The position numbers were made by a program, and so were the translations under genes. DNA of 64,000 bases from Candidatus Amarobacter glycogenicus. Its GTDB lineage: Bacteria; Chloroflexota; Dehalococcoidia; Tepidiformales; Tepidiformaceae. Location: NCBI GenBank assembly GCA_016719395.1, contig JADJZF010000009.1:62001-126000 (forward strand), read 5' to 3'. How positions within the stretch are numbered: position 1 is the first letter of the stretch; the number at the start of each line of letters is the position of its first letter. Below the pieces are notes generated by a model. It saw only the letters and a program-made list of their open reading frames with translations. It did not search any database and was not told the origin of the DNA. Below, piece by piece: positions 25,724-34,493 of this stretch.

Positions 25724-26680
25724 CTAGTGCCCCGCCGCTGGCTTCTCGGCCCCGCCGGTACTCTCGCCACCTTCTTCAAGGTGAAGATAGGCATCGGCAA
25801 AGGCTTCGTTCACGTGAAGTACCCCGTCGTTGAGCGTCGCGAAGGGGTAGGAGTCGGTGATTTCGGGGAGCGCGTCGGCCTGGGCCTGGGTGGTGATCAC
25901 GCTTCCCGCGGGGATGTAGCGTTTTTCGGGCACGTTGACGCCGATGACCTTCGCCCCCGGCTCGATGACGACGTTCTTGCCGATGGTTGCCTTGAAGACG
26001 AGCGCCTGCATACCGACAAAGGTGTGGTCCCCGACCGCTGCGGGCCCGTGGACCTGCGACTGGTGGGCAAGGGAGACCTCCTTGCCGATGTAGACGGCGT
26101 ACTTCTTGCCGCCGACCGTGACCTGGTTCTTCTCGACCGTTTTGCCGTCGGCCAGGGTCTCCAGTGCATGGAGGACGACTCCGTCCTGCACGTTGGAGCC
26201 ATCGCCGATGACGATAGGCTGACCTTCGTCGCCGCGGATGCTGGCGAACGGTGCGACGAACACCTGCTTGCCGATGGTGACATTGCCGATGACCGAGGCG
26301 AGCTTGTCGATGTACGCGCCGGCGCCGACGACTGGCGACTCGATGTCCGGGTTGAAACTGGTGGAGACGTTAGGCCGCAGGTTCGCGGCAGCGTGCTCTT
26401 CCACGGCCGGGACCGCGACTTCGGCGGCGGCGAACTTTTCCTGGTAAACGATCCAGGCGACAAGCGCGACGACGGCCACGATGAGGCCGCCGTTGATGAG
26501 CTGCTGATGAGACCAGCTCCCGACCTGCGCGAAACTCGGAAGTTTGGGGATATCGAACGAGAACTGGAGCGACAGGCCACCTTCCGCCTTGCGATTGAGC
26601 GAGAGCGCGGACTCCGCGGCCGAGCCGGCGGCGGTATCGAGGGTGTCGAGTGGTTCTGCGGCTTCAGCGGCTTCGGACAT
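25724..26680 (-). CDS. Membrane-anchored gamma-carbonic-anhydrase-like left-handed beta-helix protein
   Basis: 318 aa from ATG 26680; GTG at 26752 is an alternative. After an Ala/Glu-rich N-terminus and a transmembrane helix (LINGGLIVAVVALVAWIVYQ), the rest is a hexapeptide-repeat beta-helix (ASVIGNVTIGKQVFVAPFAS and onward). Gamma-CA positions are present: R and D in SIRGDEGQP, Q in GSNVQDGVVLH, and further histidines in LHALE and LAHQSQVHG, consistent with Zn binding by three His. This resembles CamH/CcmM-type enzymes or their non-catalytic relatives. The membrane anchor is unusual, and the helix would face outside if the Ala/Glu-rich N-terminus stays inside. Confidence 0.78.
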   Translation of the reverse strand: MSEAAEAAEPLDTLDTAAGSAAESALSLNRKAEGGLSLQFSFDIPKLPSFAQVGSWSHQQLINGGLIVAVVALVAWIVYQEKFAAAEVAVPAVEEHAAANLRPNVSTSFNPDIESPVVGAGAYIDKLASVIGNVTIGKQVFVAPFASIRGDEGQPIVIGDGSNVQDGVVLHALETLADGKTVEKNQVTVGGKKYAVYIGKEVSLAHQSQVHGPAAVGDHTFVGMQALVFKATIGKNVVIEPGAKVIGVNVPEKRYIPAGSVITTQAQADALPEITDSYPFATLNDGVLHVNEAFADAYLHLEEGGESTGGAEKPAAGH

Positions 26681-26784
26681 GGCTGGACGCCCCGAAAAGG
26701 AGTTACCGGGGATATCGTCCACAGGGACGGCGGGCCGTATCGGGGAAGGCACCTAAGGGCGGGTACAGGGCAGTGGGGTGCCGG

Positions 26785-26812
26785 TTGACACCCCCCGAGG
26801 CCAATCTATGAT
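26785..26812 (+). promoter_or_regulatory. Near-consensus sigma-70-type promoter for the MoxR-like ATPase
   Basis: TTGACA (26785-26790), 16-bp spacer, TATGAT (26807-26812). The -35 is perfect and the -10 differs from TATAAT at one base. Transcription would begin near 26819, just before the structured leader. Confidence 0.75.
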
Positions 26813-26825
26813 CCCTCACACGAGG

Positions 26826-26927
26826 CCCTTCGATGGAAGGGTGCACCGCTAGAGGCGGTGTCCCGGGATGGGGCGAGCGCCAGGCGGCAGGCGTCGAGCC
26901 CATTCCCTCGGCTCTCTGGCGTCCTGC
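26826..26927 (+). ncRNA. Structured 5' leader, candidate cis-regulatory RNA
   Basis: Three successive hairpins fill the leader. The first is CCCTTC-GATG-GAAGGG (26826-26841). The second is CACCGC-TAGAG-GCGGTG (26844-26860). The third is long and bulged, 26887-26927: GCAGG with CCTGC, CG with CG, and GAGCC with GGCTC around a 9-nt loop. The AGGAG ribosome binding site begins at 26940. I do not recognise a known riboswitch class. Confidence 0.45.
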
Positions 26928-26953
26928 GCCGGAAAACTAGAGGAGTGGGTTCT

Positions 26954-28354
26954 GTGACAACTCTCGAACGGCCGCGCACGGTCGGCGAACTGAAAGCTTC
27001 GGGCTATCAGATCCTGCCGGTCCGCGAAGAAATGCGAAAAAACCTGATCGCCAAGCTCCGCAGCGGCGACGAGATCTTCCCCGGCATCTACGGGTACGAA
27101 GAGACCGTGATCCCTCACATCGTCAACGCGATCCTCGCGGGCCAGGACATCATCTTCCTGGGCGAACGGGGCCAGGCCAAGTCGCGCATCATCCGCTCGC
27201 TTACGTCGCTGCTGGACGATGAAACGCCGGTGCTCGCGCACTGCGAGCTTGCCGAGAACCCCTTCGACCCGATCACGCGGCTGGGCAAGGACATCCTCGC
27301 AGAGAAAGGCGACGCCGCGGAGATCGCCTGGATCGGTCGCGATCAGCGCTACGGTGAAAAACTGGCGACGCCCGATATCACCATCGCCGACCTCATTGGC
27401 GAGGTGGACCCCATCAAGGTCGCCGAAGGCCGTTACCTGAGCGATGAACTGACGATTCACTACGGCCTGATCCCTCGCACCCACCGCGGGATCTTCTGCA
27501 TCAACGAACTCCCGGACCTGGCGGAACGCATCCAGGTCGGCCTCCTGAACATCATGGAGGAGCGGGACGTCCAGATTCGGGGCTACCGCATCCGGCTACC
27601 CGTCGATGTCTTCGTCGTCGCGAGCGCGAACCCCGAGGACTACACGAACCGCGGGCGCATCATCACGCCGTTGAAGGACCGCTACGGCGCCCAGGTGCGG
27701 ACGCACTATCCCCAGAAGATCGAACATGAGATCGGGATCATGGACGCCGAGCACCACCCCGTGCCGGCGGACTTCAAGGTCTCCGTCCCTGCCTTCATGA
27801 AAGAGATCATCGCCGAGATCAGCCGGCTCGCCCGCCGCAGCCCGGATGTGAATCAGCGCTCCGGCGTGAGCGTGCGCGCCAGCATCGCGAACTACGAGTC
27901 GATGCTCGCCAACGCACTCCGGCGCTCGATTGTGACCGGCGAAGACGAGGTGGTGCCGCGCGTCAGCGACCTGCCGTTCGTTATCCCGGCGCTCTCCGGA
28001 AAGGTCGAGTTCGAGACGGTAGAGGAAGGTCGCGAGGACCAGATCATCGACAAGCTGATCCAGGGCGCCGTCGTCGCCGTCTTCAATCGCTACTACAACC
28101 TCGGAGAACTGGAGCAGGTGGTGAACCGGTTCAAGGCGGGCGTCGCAGTCGAAGTCGGCGACATGACCCCGAGCGCGGAGTACGTGGCGCTCGTCGGCCA
28201 GGTGGAAGGCATGCCGGCGGCGGTGGAGAAGGCTGGAGCAGGGCGTTCTCCAGCGGAAGTAGCCGCAGCAGCGGAGTTCCTCCTCGAGGGTCTGCACTTG
28301 AACAAGCGGCTGAACAAGGACAAGGTCGGCGGCAGAGTGCAGTACCGCGGTTAA
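26954..28354 (+). CDS. MoxR/BchI-type AAA+ ATPase
   Basis: 466 aa from a GTG at 26954 with AGGAG upstream. Walker A is variant, GERGQAKS (70-77). The Walker-B position reads IFCINELPDL, with Asn-Glu where Asp-Glu is usual. The BchI/MoxR signature continues with LLNIMEERDVQIRGYRIRLP, VFVVASANPEDYTNRGRI and DRYGAQVRTHYP. Such ATPases normally act with a VWA-domain partner as chaperones or chelatases. No VWA gene is adjacent here, which is odd. The C-terminal region (VVNRFKAGVAVEVGD, then LNKRLNKDK) is specific to this subgroup. Confidence 0.85.
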   Translation: MTTLERPRTVGELKASGYQILPVREEMRKNLIAKLRSGDEIFPGIYGYEETVIPHIVNAILAGQDIIFLGERGQAKSRIIRSLTSLLDDETPVLAHCELAENPFDPITRLGKDILAEKGDAAEIAWIGRDQRYGEKLATPDITIADLIGEVDPIKVAEGRYLSDELTIHYGLIPRTHRGIFCINELPDLAERIQVGLLNIMEERDVQIRGYRIRLPVDVFVVASANPEDYTNRGRIITPLKDRYGAQVRTHYPQKIEHEIGIMDAEHHPVPADFKVSVPAFMKEIIAEISRLARRSPDVNQRSGVSVRASIANYESMLANALRRSIVTGEDEVVPRVSDLPFVIPALSGKVEFETVEEGREDQIIDKLIQGAVVAVFNRYYNLGELEQVVNRFKAGVAVEVGDMTPSAEYVALVGQVEGMPAAVEKAGAGRSPAEVAAAAEFLLEGLHLNKRLNKDKVGGRVQYRG

Positions 28355-28362
28355 GCGGACGC

Positions 28363-28941
28363 ATGGACTGGTCGATACTGAGCATTCCCGCGCATGGCCC
28401 CCTGTTCGAGGGGGCCATCGCCGTGTACGGCGAGGCATTCAGCCGGCCGCCCTACAGCGACCCGGATCGGGGCCGCGAGATCCGCCAGCGCATGCGCGAG
28501 ACGCACGCGCTGCGCCCAGGTTTCCAGCTGCTGGTGGCTTGCACCGGCCCGGAGCGGGTGGTTGGGATGGCCTATGGCTACCGCGGCACCGCTGGCCAGT
28601 GGTGGCACGACACGGTAACGCGGGCGTTGAAGCCCCTCGAAGCCGCCGAGTGGCTGGGCGACTCGTACGAGCTTGTCGAGATCGCTGTGCATCCCGCTGT
28701 GCAGGGCCACGGCATCGGCGCCGGACTGATCCGCGAGTTGCTTGCCGACCGGCCCGCCGCAACCTGCGTCTTAAGTACCCGGACGGATAGCGACGCGCAC
28801 AACCTCTACCGGCGGCTTGGCTTCGAGACCATCATCGAGATGCCATTCACGAACGGGGGTTACCCGTTCTACGTGATGGGAAAGAAGTTGTTGCAGATGC
28901 CGGGTAGGGCGTCTGAGGGCACAATGATGCGAGATGGCTGA
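28363..28941 (+). CDS. GNAT-family N-acetyltransferase
   Basis: 192 aa, starting 8 bp after the ATPase gene. The acetyl-CoA binding motif A is clear: LVEIAVHPAVQGHGIGAGLIRELL, with the Q/RxxGxG/A pattern in QGHGIG. Motif B is represented by LSTRTDSDAHNLYRRLGFE. The substrate is unknown. Its end overlaps the start of the RNHCP gene by 8 bp. Confidence 0.85.
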   Translation: MDWSILSIPAHGPLFEGAIAVYGEAFSRPPYSDPDRGREIRQRMRETHALRPGFQLLVACTGPERVVGMAYGYRGTAGQWWHDTVTRALKPLEAAEWLGDSYELVEIAVHPAVQGHGIGAGLIRELLADRPAATCVLSTRTDSDAHNLYRRLGFETIIEMPFTNGGYPFYVMGKKLLQMPGRASEGTMMRDG

Positions 28942-29266
28942 CGATTCGTTTCGCTGTGTGAAGTGCAAGCAGCACGTAGACACGCTCTCATTTGGGACCA
29001 CACAGCGAAACCATTGCCCGCAGTGCCTCTGGAGCCGTCACGTCGACAACTTCCCAGGGGATCGGAAGGCAGCGTGCGGCGGCCCGATGGAGCCGCTGGC
29101 TGTGTTCGTGGCGCAGGGCGGAGAGTGGATGCTGATCCATCGCTGCAAGAGCTGCGGGGTGCTGCACGAGAACCGGATCGCCGGAGACGACAGCGTGATG
29201 TTGCTGCTGGCGGTCGCGGCGAAGCCCCTCGCGAACCCGCCCGTACCGATGGAGTTCCTGAGCTAA
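28934..29266 (+). CDS. RNHCP domain zinc-binding protein
   Basis: 110 aa. It contains FRCVKCKQHVD and TQRNHCPQCLWSRHVD (the RNHCP motif), plus a second pair in IHRCKSCGVLHENRIAGDD. The CxxC pairs suggest a small zinc ribbon. The family's role is unknown. It overlaps the GNAT gene by 8 bp and so is probably co-translated with it. Confidence 0.88.
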   Translation: MADDSFRCVKCKQHVDTLSFGTTQRNHCPQCLWSRHVDNFPGDRKAACGGPMEPLAVFVAQGGEWMLIHRCKSCGVLHENRIAGDDSVMLLLAVAAKPLANPPVPMEFLS

Positions 29267-29298
29267 CTCCAACGGGGGCTCTTCCCACAGAGCGGAAG

Positions 29299-30588
29299 TC
29301 AGGAGCCGCCGAGAAGCTGGAGAGCCTTGCCGGCGGTGGATGGCGTTGTACCGAAAACTAGAAGAACCTCGTTCGCCGCCGGCGAGGTCACTGCCAGGCC
29401 GCGACCGTCGCGAAGCGAGTACAGGGGCTGGCCCGCGGCGCCCCGACACCCCCCGGCGGCATCGAGCCACTGGTCGATGGCAGCAACGAACTCCGCCGAT
29501 TCGCCGGCAGACGAGAAGGCGACGCGGATGGCGGCGACCGACTCACTCCCCGACCGGTAGACATCGTAACGATCGCCCGCCCAGCCGGCGCAGGCGGTGA
29601 CGGAGACGAGGCCCGGCAGGTGGAGTTGCAGGAGATTGCGCAGGTTGAACTCGCCGAACGAGCCTCCGGATTCGTGCTTCCACCCGGAACCGAGGCCGTG
29701 CGCCAGGTCTGGCAGGGCCACGTCCGCCCGCTTCCAGCCCGAGGCGAACAGCTCGGGGTGAAGGATCTCGGCCGTGGTGATCCGGCGTCCGCGCAGGACC
29801 GTGTCCACCGCTTGCTGGCCGCCGCTGGCGCGGACGACGCTGACCCACTCGGTCCCGGCTTCGTACGGGAAGCGCCATTCGCGCTCGACGGAGGGGGGAA
29901 CCGCGGCCCGGGGCGCCTGGGCGCCAAGCCACGCCCGTCCAGCTCCCACCTGCTGCGCGTGGCCACGCGTCCAGAGGCCCTCATGCAAGACAGCGTCTCC
30001 CTCGATGACGGCAGTGAGCGCCAGCGTCCAATCCAGTTCGTCTCCCGCCGCTTCGAACAGCTTCGGGACGTCGAAGGCTGAATCCTGGAGCGCGTGGACG
30101 AATTCGTGGGCGACAATCGACCGCTGGAGCGCGCTGAGCGCGGCGAAGTCGATGCTCTCTCCATCGCCCACGACAAGGAACTCATCCGTTAGGGGCAGAT
30201 ACAGGCCAACGAGAGCGTCGGCGACGAAGTCAAGGTAGAGGTCCTCGTAGTCCTCGCCGGGGCCGAGGTGGCCCAGGAGCCGGTAGAGGGAAGTGAGGCG
30301 CGCAAACGCCTGGCTGTCCGAGTCGCTCAGGGCATCGCCGACGACGCCCCTGACATCGTCGCGGCGGACCAGGCCCGCTCGGATGTTGGTCGCGGCCGGG
30401 AGCCCACGCTGTTCGGAGAGACCGGCCATGACCGCCTGCAACTCCGGAGAGAGGGGGTAGGTAGCCGGTCCGGAATCACCCTCCCAGCAGGCCGGCCAGA
30501 GGATGACCAGGCACATTGCCACGATGAAGCTCGCCAGGCGGGTTCGCTCTTGCCCGGTTGCAGGGGGCGCGGCTATCCTGAACGGCAC
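29299..30588 (-). CDS. Predicted secreted HExxH metallopeptidase-like protein
   Basis: 429 aa from a GTG at 30588. The region above this start overlaps the tRNA on the other strand and is not credible coding. The N-terminus has Arg residues, then a hydrophobic segment (FIVAMCLVILWPACWEG) ending at a Cys, which may be a lipoprotein signal. A zinc-peptidase-like motif, IVAHEFVHALQDSAFD, sits near one third of the length. No known peptidase family is recognised beyond that motif. The C-terminus has a repeated EFVAAIDQWLDAAGG-type fold. Confidence 0.6.
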   Translation of the reverse strand: MPFRIAAPPATGQERTRLASFIVAMCLVILWPACWEGDSGPATYPLSPELQAVMAGLSEQRGLPAATNIRAGLVRRDDVRGVVGDALSDSDSQAFARLTSLYRLLGHLGPGEDYEDLYLDFVADALVGLYLPLTDEFLVVGDGESIDFAALSALQRSIVAHEFVHALQDSAFDVPKLFEAAGDELDWTLALTAVIEGDAVLHEGLWTRGHAQQVGAGRAWLGAQAPRAAVPPSVEREWRFPYEAGTEWVSVVRASGGQQAVDTVLRGRRITTAEILHPELFASGWKRADVALPDLAHGLGSGWKHESGGSFGEFNLRNLLQLHLPGLVSVTACAGWAGDRYDVYRSGSESVAAIRVAFSSAGESAEFVAAIDQWLDAAGGCRGAAGQPLYSLRDGRGLAVTSPAANEVLLVFGTTPSTAGKALQLLGGS

Positions 30589-30665
30589 GGCGCATTCGTC
30601 TAGTGGCCCAGGACATCGCCCTCTCAAGGCGGAGATCAGGGGTTCGAATCCCCTATGCGCTACCA
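30589..30665 (+). tRNA. tRNA-Glu (anticodon CTC)
   Basis: Cloverleaf: acceptor GGCGCAT (30589-30595) pairs with ATGCGCT with one G-U, D arm GTCTAG...GGAC, anticodon loop CTCTCAA with anticodon CTC at 30623-30625, T arm GGGGTTCGAATCCCC. The discriminator A is at 30662 and an encoded CCA follows. Confidence 0.97.
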
Positions 30666-30677
30666 GCACAGCCGACT

Positions 30678-30706
30678 CGAGCAGGGCAGATGCCCTGCTC
30701 GTTTGC
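30678..30706 (+). terminator. Intrinsic terminator after tRNA-Glu(CTC)
   Basis: Perfect 10-bp stem CGAGCAGGGC (30678-30687) / GCCCTGCTCG (30692-30701), 4-nt loop AGAT, followed by TTTGCTT. Confidence 0.85.
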
Positions 30707-30770
30707 TTCGTCCGGGGTAGTCTGATCCCTAACATCTCCGGGGTTTCGCGACTCCTCCCGGGAGGGTGTC

Positions 30771-31016
30771 ATGGCATTCGTCGATGAGGCAACCGCGGCG
30801 CTTTACCGCGAGGCATGGGAAGCCTGGTCGAAGCAGATCGAACACGTCCACCGCGTCTTCCTTGGAGATGAACGACCCAGGCCGGACCAGTTGAAAGGCC
30901 TCCTGAACCGGGAAGCACGAGCCAAGGACAATTACGATGCGGCCCGCCTCCGCCTGTTGGGTCTCGAAGAAGCGACACCCTCCCTTGCGGACCCCGATGC
31001 GAACCCGTTCAGGTAA
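30771..31016 (+). CDS. Small hypothetical protein
   Basis: 81 aa, with GGGAGGG 4 bp before the ATG. It is an amphipathic helical protein (ALYREAWEAWSKQIEHVHRV, then LNREARAKDNYDAARLRLL) with no Cys, membrane segment or known domain. It is probably cytoplasmic and sits between the tRNA terminator and the CcdA-like gene. Not recognised. Confidence 0.6.
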   Translation: MAFVDEATAALYREAWEAWSKQIEHVHRVFLGDERPRPDQLKGLLNREARAKDNYDAARLRLLGLEEATPSLADPDANPFR

Positions 31017-31064
31017 ACGAACCTCACGTTCGTAAGCCGCTGACGGGGGTATGATCCGGCTCGG

Positions 31065-32078
31065 ATGGCAACGCAACGCGTGTTCGGACGGTCGATCGGG
31101 TCCCGGTCGACCTTGTACGTCCTCTTCGCCGCACTCGTGCTCATCCCGGTGGTTGCCTTCGCGATCGGGCCGCTCGGCGGTTCGAGCCTGAGCCTGGAGG
31201 GTCCGGGCGGGCCATTCCTCGCGTTCTCCGCAGGCGTGCTCTCGTTCGTATCGCCCTGCGTGCTCCCAATGGTGCCGATCTTCATCGCACAGGTCTCCGG
31301 TTCGAGCATTCAGAACGGGAACTTCACGGCTGACCGGCGCGTGACGTTCACGCACGCGGTCGCATTCGTAAGTGGGCTCTCACTCGTCTTTATCGCCCTC
31401 GGGGCGGCGGCCGGGCTCGTGGGCTCGTGCTTCCTCGTCGACAACCAGCGGGAACTCGGCGATTTTGCCGGGGCTGTGCTGGTGTTCATGGGCGTCCTCG
31501 TCATCCCGCCGCGCGGCCGGGCCGACCCGCTCAAGTCGGCGTTTCTGCTCGTAGGGCTTACCGGTATCTACTTCTTCCTCGCCGAAGTCGCCGAGTTGAA
31601 AGACGACCGGACGCGCCTGGTCCTCCTCGGCGCAGTCCTGCTGGCGGTCTGGCTGCGGTTCGCCGGCTACCTGCAACTCACACTCTTCTCGCGCACCTTC
31701 GAAGTGCGCATCGCCACCAATCAGCCGATTGGCTACTTGCGCTCGGCGTTCGTCGGCGGTGCTTTCGGGCTCGGCTGGACGCCGTGTGTGGGTCCTATCC
31801 TCGGGAGCATCCTGACCCTGGCAGCCGATTCGGGCGGCGCGCTGCGGGGAACCCACTTGCTCGCCTGGTACGCGCTGGGGTTGAGCATCCCGTTCCTGAT
31901 CACGGGGCTCGCGATATCGGACGTGAACCGTTTCCTTCGCCGGATCCAGCCGTATGGGCCGGTGATCGAGGTAGTCTCGGGGCTGATGTTGATCGGCGTC
32001 GGAGTGCTCTTGATCTCAGGCAGGCTGACGGGCCTCAACGAACTCTTCTCGTTCGCGGACTTCAACCAGGGGCTCTGA
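31065..32078 (+). CDS. ccdA: CcdA/DsbD-family thiol-disulfide transmembrane protein
   Basis: 337 aa with about eight hydrophobic segments. The two redox cysteines of the CcdA core are in SPCVLPMVPIFIAQVSG and GWTPCVGPILGSIL, each followed by the expected Pro-rich turn. CcdA carries reducing equivalents from cytoplasmic thioredoxin across the membrane for cytochrome c maturation or for reduction of outside thiols. The length exceeds minimal CcdA (~220-240 aa), with extra segments between the two halves. No other c-type cytochrome maturation gene is adjacent. Its end overlaps the next, convergent gene by 17 bp. Confidence 0.85.
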   Translation: MATQRVFGRSIGSRSTLYVLFAALVLIPVVAFAIGPLGGSSLSLEGPGGPFLAFSAGVLSFVSPCVLPMVPIFIAQVSGSSIQNGNFTADRRVTFTHAVAFVSGLSLVFIALGAAAGLVGSCFLVDNQRELGDFAGAVLVFMGVLVIPPRGRADPLKSAFLLVGLTGIYFFLAEVAELKDDRTRLVLLGAVLLAVWLRFAGYLQLTLFSRTFEVRIATNQPIGYLRSAFVGGAFGLGWTPCVGPILGSILTLAADSGGALRGTHLLAWYALGLSIPFLITGLAISDVNRFLRRIQPYGPVIEVVSGLMLIGVGVLLISGRLTGLNELFSFADFNQGL

Positions 32079-32769
32079 GGGTTCCGGCGTCCAGGTTAGC
32101 GACCGTGGATTGCAGGATCCTGCTCATTGCGTAGCCGGTGAAGGCCGCGATGATGGCCGCCATCGCCATCCCGGAGATCGCCCAGGTGGCGGCGATCTGG
32201 AGGCTCGACGCATCCGAGGGCAGGATTGCCGGACCGATGAACGTCGGTGGAAGGGCGACGAGCCAGCCAGCCGTGCTCCAGATCACCCACTTCCATGCCT
32301 TCGGCACGTAGCGCCGGAGGACCAGCCACTGGGCGCCGGGGAGGGACAGGAGGAGGACAGGCGCGAGCGAAACGGCGAAAGCGATGCTCAGCCAGGTGGG
32401 AGACCCGAGGTCGTGCGCGGTCGAAGGAGTCATGCCGCAGGCCCAGGCGACGGATGCGCCGGCAGCGGAGGCGAGGATCCAGGTCCTTGAGAAGCCGGCA
32501 TGCCACTCTCGCAGCGTGAGCCACTGGGCGATGCCGAGTGCCGCACCTTCGGCGGCACCGGATAGGGCAACGATGGCGGCTGCCCCCGGAGGAGGGAGCA
32601 CGGCCTTCCACACGGCAAACCAAGCGAGGCCGGGGACCACAAAACCGGCCGTTTCGCCAAGCAGGACGCGGAAGAACCACGAACGGCGGCGGAAGCCAAC
32701 CATCCGTGTGGCGCCGGGCTGGAAGGGTTTCGCAGCCACCACCGTTGCCACGAGTTGAGCATCGTCCAT
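32062..32769 (-). CDS. Polytopic membrane protein of unknown function
   Basis: 235 aa from ATG 32769; an upstream in-frame ATG at 32832 is less likely. About six hydrophobic segments are seen, with LALGIAQWLTLR and GAQWLVLRRYV as two related 'QWL.LR' repeats, suggesting an internal duplication. This resembles small Chloroflexota/actinobacterial membrane proteins of no known role. Confidence 0.6.
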   Translation of the reverse strand: MDDAQLVATVVAAKPFQPGATRMVGFRRRSWFFRVLLGETAGFVVPGLAWFAVWKAVLPPPGAAAIVALSGAAEGAALGIAQWLTLREWHAGFSRTWILASAAGASVAWACGMTPSTAHDLGSPTWLSIAFAVSLAPVLLLSLPGAQWLVLRRYVPKAWKWVIWSTAGWLVALPPTFIGPAILPSDASSLQIAATWAISGMAMAAIIAAFTGYAMSRILQSTVANLDAGTLRAPG

Positions 32770-32876
32770 TTCCGAATCGCCTTCGACGTCCGGAAGGGCC
32801 GAAAACCGGGCCCCAATGGAACTCGCTCGCATCGCGTTGGCGGGAAGCGAGGAGCGGGTGATACTCTGTGGCGCGC

Positions 32877-32953
32877 GGCGCGTTCGTCTAGAGGCCCAGG
32901 ACGCCGCCCTTTCAAGGCGGAGATCAGGGGTTCGAATCCCCTACGCGCTACCA
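32877..32953 (+). tRNA. tRNA-Glu (anticodon TTC)
   Basis: Acceptor GGCGCGT (32877-32883) with ACGCGCT, anticodon loop CTTTCAA giving TTC, T arm GGGGTTCGAATCCCC, discriminator A and encoded CCA at 32951-32953. It is nearly identical to the tRNA at 30589 apart from a few stem bases and the anticodon. An 8-bp hairpin (CGGCGGTA/TATCGCCG) follows at 32955-32974. Confidence 0.97.
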
Positions 32954-32959
32954 ACGGCG

Positions 32960-33400
32960 GTAATGCTATCGCCGAGCTTCACGCGGAGGCTTGAGAAGGC
33001 GAAGCATTTTCGTGCCGGCGCTAAGGAGCTTCGTGCTGGCGACCACGGCGCCGAACGACGCGACGGTCCAGGAGAAGGCGCGACAGCTGACGGAGGCCAA
33101 CGAGACCGAGGGCCTCTTCTCGGTCGAAGTTTGGGGCTGGGACGAACTTGAATCGAGGATGACGGAGTATCCCGAAGTCCTACAGCAGCACTATCCGCAG
33201 TTCGCTCTCAGGGAGACTGGCGCCGACGGCCCTGCCGCCGAGCTTGTGCGCGTTATGAAGGAACAGGCCACGTGGGCCGGGAAGGACCGACCAACCTTTG
33301 AGAGGACCACTGGCGCTGAGCAGTCTCGCACCGAATTTCGGGCCGAGTTGGAGGATTCGGCAGCAGGGGACTATGTGCCAAATCCTCGAATGGCGCTTCT
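32960..33400 (+). pseudogene. Fragment of a defence-type nuclease/NTPase protein
   Basis: FVLATTAPNDATVQEKARQL, then GLFSVEVWGWDELES and YPEVLQQHYPQF, is the signature region that follows an N-terminal PD-(D/E)XK nuclease in NTPase/NACHT- and TPR-type defence proteins. Its expected upstream helix (LEKAKHF) lies in a different frame just before it, so at least one frameshift separates them. The nuclease part and the ATPase part are missing. The remnant starts directly after the tRNA-Glu hairpin. Confidence 0.55.
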
Positions 33401-33419
33401 GCGACCCGAGGTTTCATAT

Positions 33420-33600
33420 GGATTGGCGCGCCGCCGACGGCTCTCGCCTGAAGGACAACCATCGCGGAGGTCTTCGATCTCACCGGGCAAGAGTTCGGGG
33501 AGCATCCATACGTCGGCATCGACGAAATCGGGCTTGAAGTTCGGTTTCCCTGGCGCGGCAAGATGCGCCACGAGCTTCATCGTTGGCCACTGTCGTCAGA
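33420..33600 (+). pseudogene. Orphan coding fragment
   Basis: TIAEVFDLTGQEFGEHPYVG, then IDEIGLEVRFPWRGKMRHEL, reads from 33458 without a start codon. DPRFHMDWRAADGSRL precedes it in another frame. The family is not recognised. It was probably once one gene, now broken by indels. Confidence 0.4.
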
Positions 33601-33740
33601 GAGCTGCCAAAGGGTGTCCTGTTGGGACGTTGAGCGGGAGATTCTGCCAGTGGCCCCAGACTTACGACGATTTCAGAGCGAGGACGGGTTAGCAACATGG
33701 CCGGGGGAAGTCTCCGAAGGGTCCCAACAAACCATCGGCC

Positions 33741-34035
33741 TGGGTCGGCTGCGGACCTACCGTCTATCGGGAGCTCACTCAGGAGATTCAGGGCTTCAAG
33801 CTGCTAACGCTGTTTATCGCTCGCGGCCAGCGCGAGGAAATTCTGGTCGTCGAGCGACAAATGAAGCGGCTGACGCGAGTCGTCGATGACTTCTACGAGC
33901 GCCTGGGCCTGCGCAACTGGATCTTCCACGACATGCTTAGCGTCGACAGCATCGAGCAACTCCTGGCCGAGACCTCTGATGCCGGAATCCGCCGAGGAGC
34001 GCTTGATCGAGATGTACCGCGACCCGAGACCATGA
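33741..34035 (+). pseudogene. Decayed gene fragment ending in a frameshift
   Basis: A coherent stretch reads GPTVYRELTQEIQGFKLLTL, then ERQMKRLTRVVDDFYERLGL and RNWIFHDMLSVDSIEQLL. After LLAETSD the sensible sequence continues in the +1 frame (MPESAEERLIEMYRDPRP, then stop at ~34035). The family is not recognised. Confidence 0.45.
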
Positions 34036-34049
34036 AGTGGTGGACGATG

Positions 34050-34455
34050 CGGCTCCGATCGTTATCAAGGCTGCGTAGCGACCCAGATTGAGCGGGCTCG
34101 TGAGCATTACGACGCTGAGCAGTACGACAGCTGCGTGCTGCATCTGATCGCCGTCATGGACGGCTTCGTCAACGACTTCGAGCCCGGTGAGCGTCAGGGG
34201 CTGCACTCGCGTCAGCCTGGCGAGATGGCTGCCTGGGACAGCGTCGTCGGCCATCACATGGGTCTCACCCACGCGATGGCCACGTTCACCAAAACCATCA
34301 AGAAGCGTGTCGGCGACGAGGTCTTCGAGCTGCACCGACACGGGATCATGCACGGTTCTGTCGTGCGGTTCGATAACGTGGTCGTTGCGACGAAGGCATG
34401 GAACATGCTGTTCGCCGTTGCCGATTGGGCGACGGAGACAACCAGGGGCAGCTGA
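34050..34455 (+). pseudogene. HEPN-like protein gene with frameshifts
   Basis: After an initial DAAPIVIKAA in one frame, TQIERAREHYDAEQYDSCVL, then LIAVMDGFVNDFEPGERQGL, continues in another frame to the end. HRHGIMHG near the C-terminus gives the R-x4-H signature of HEPN ribonuclease-like domains. The start is lost in the frameshift near 34077. HEPN proteins often act in toxin or phage-defence systems. Confidence 0.5.
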
Positions 34456-34493
34456 AACCAAGGAGCCAGAACCGTCCTGGGGCGAGATTTGAT

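Noticed and set aside
30589..30735. Open frame on the minus strand with the phrase RGFEPLISALRGRCPGPLDE
   Set aside because: This is the well-known artefact of translating the antisense of a tRNA-Glu; the same occurs at 32877-32953. The gene start was set to 30588 instead.
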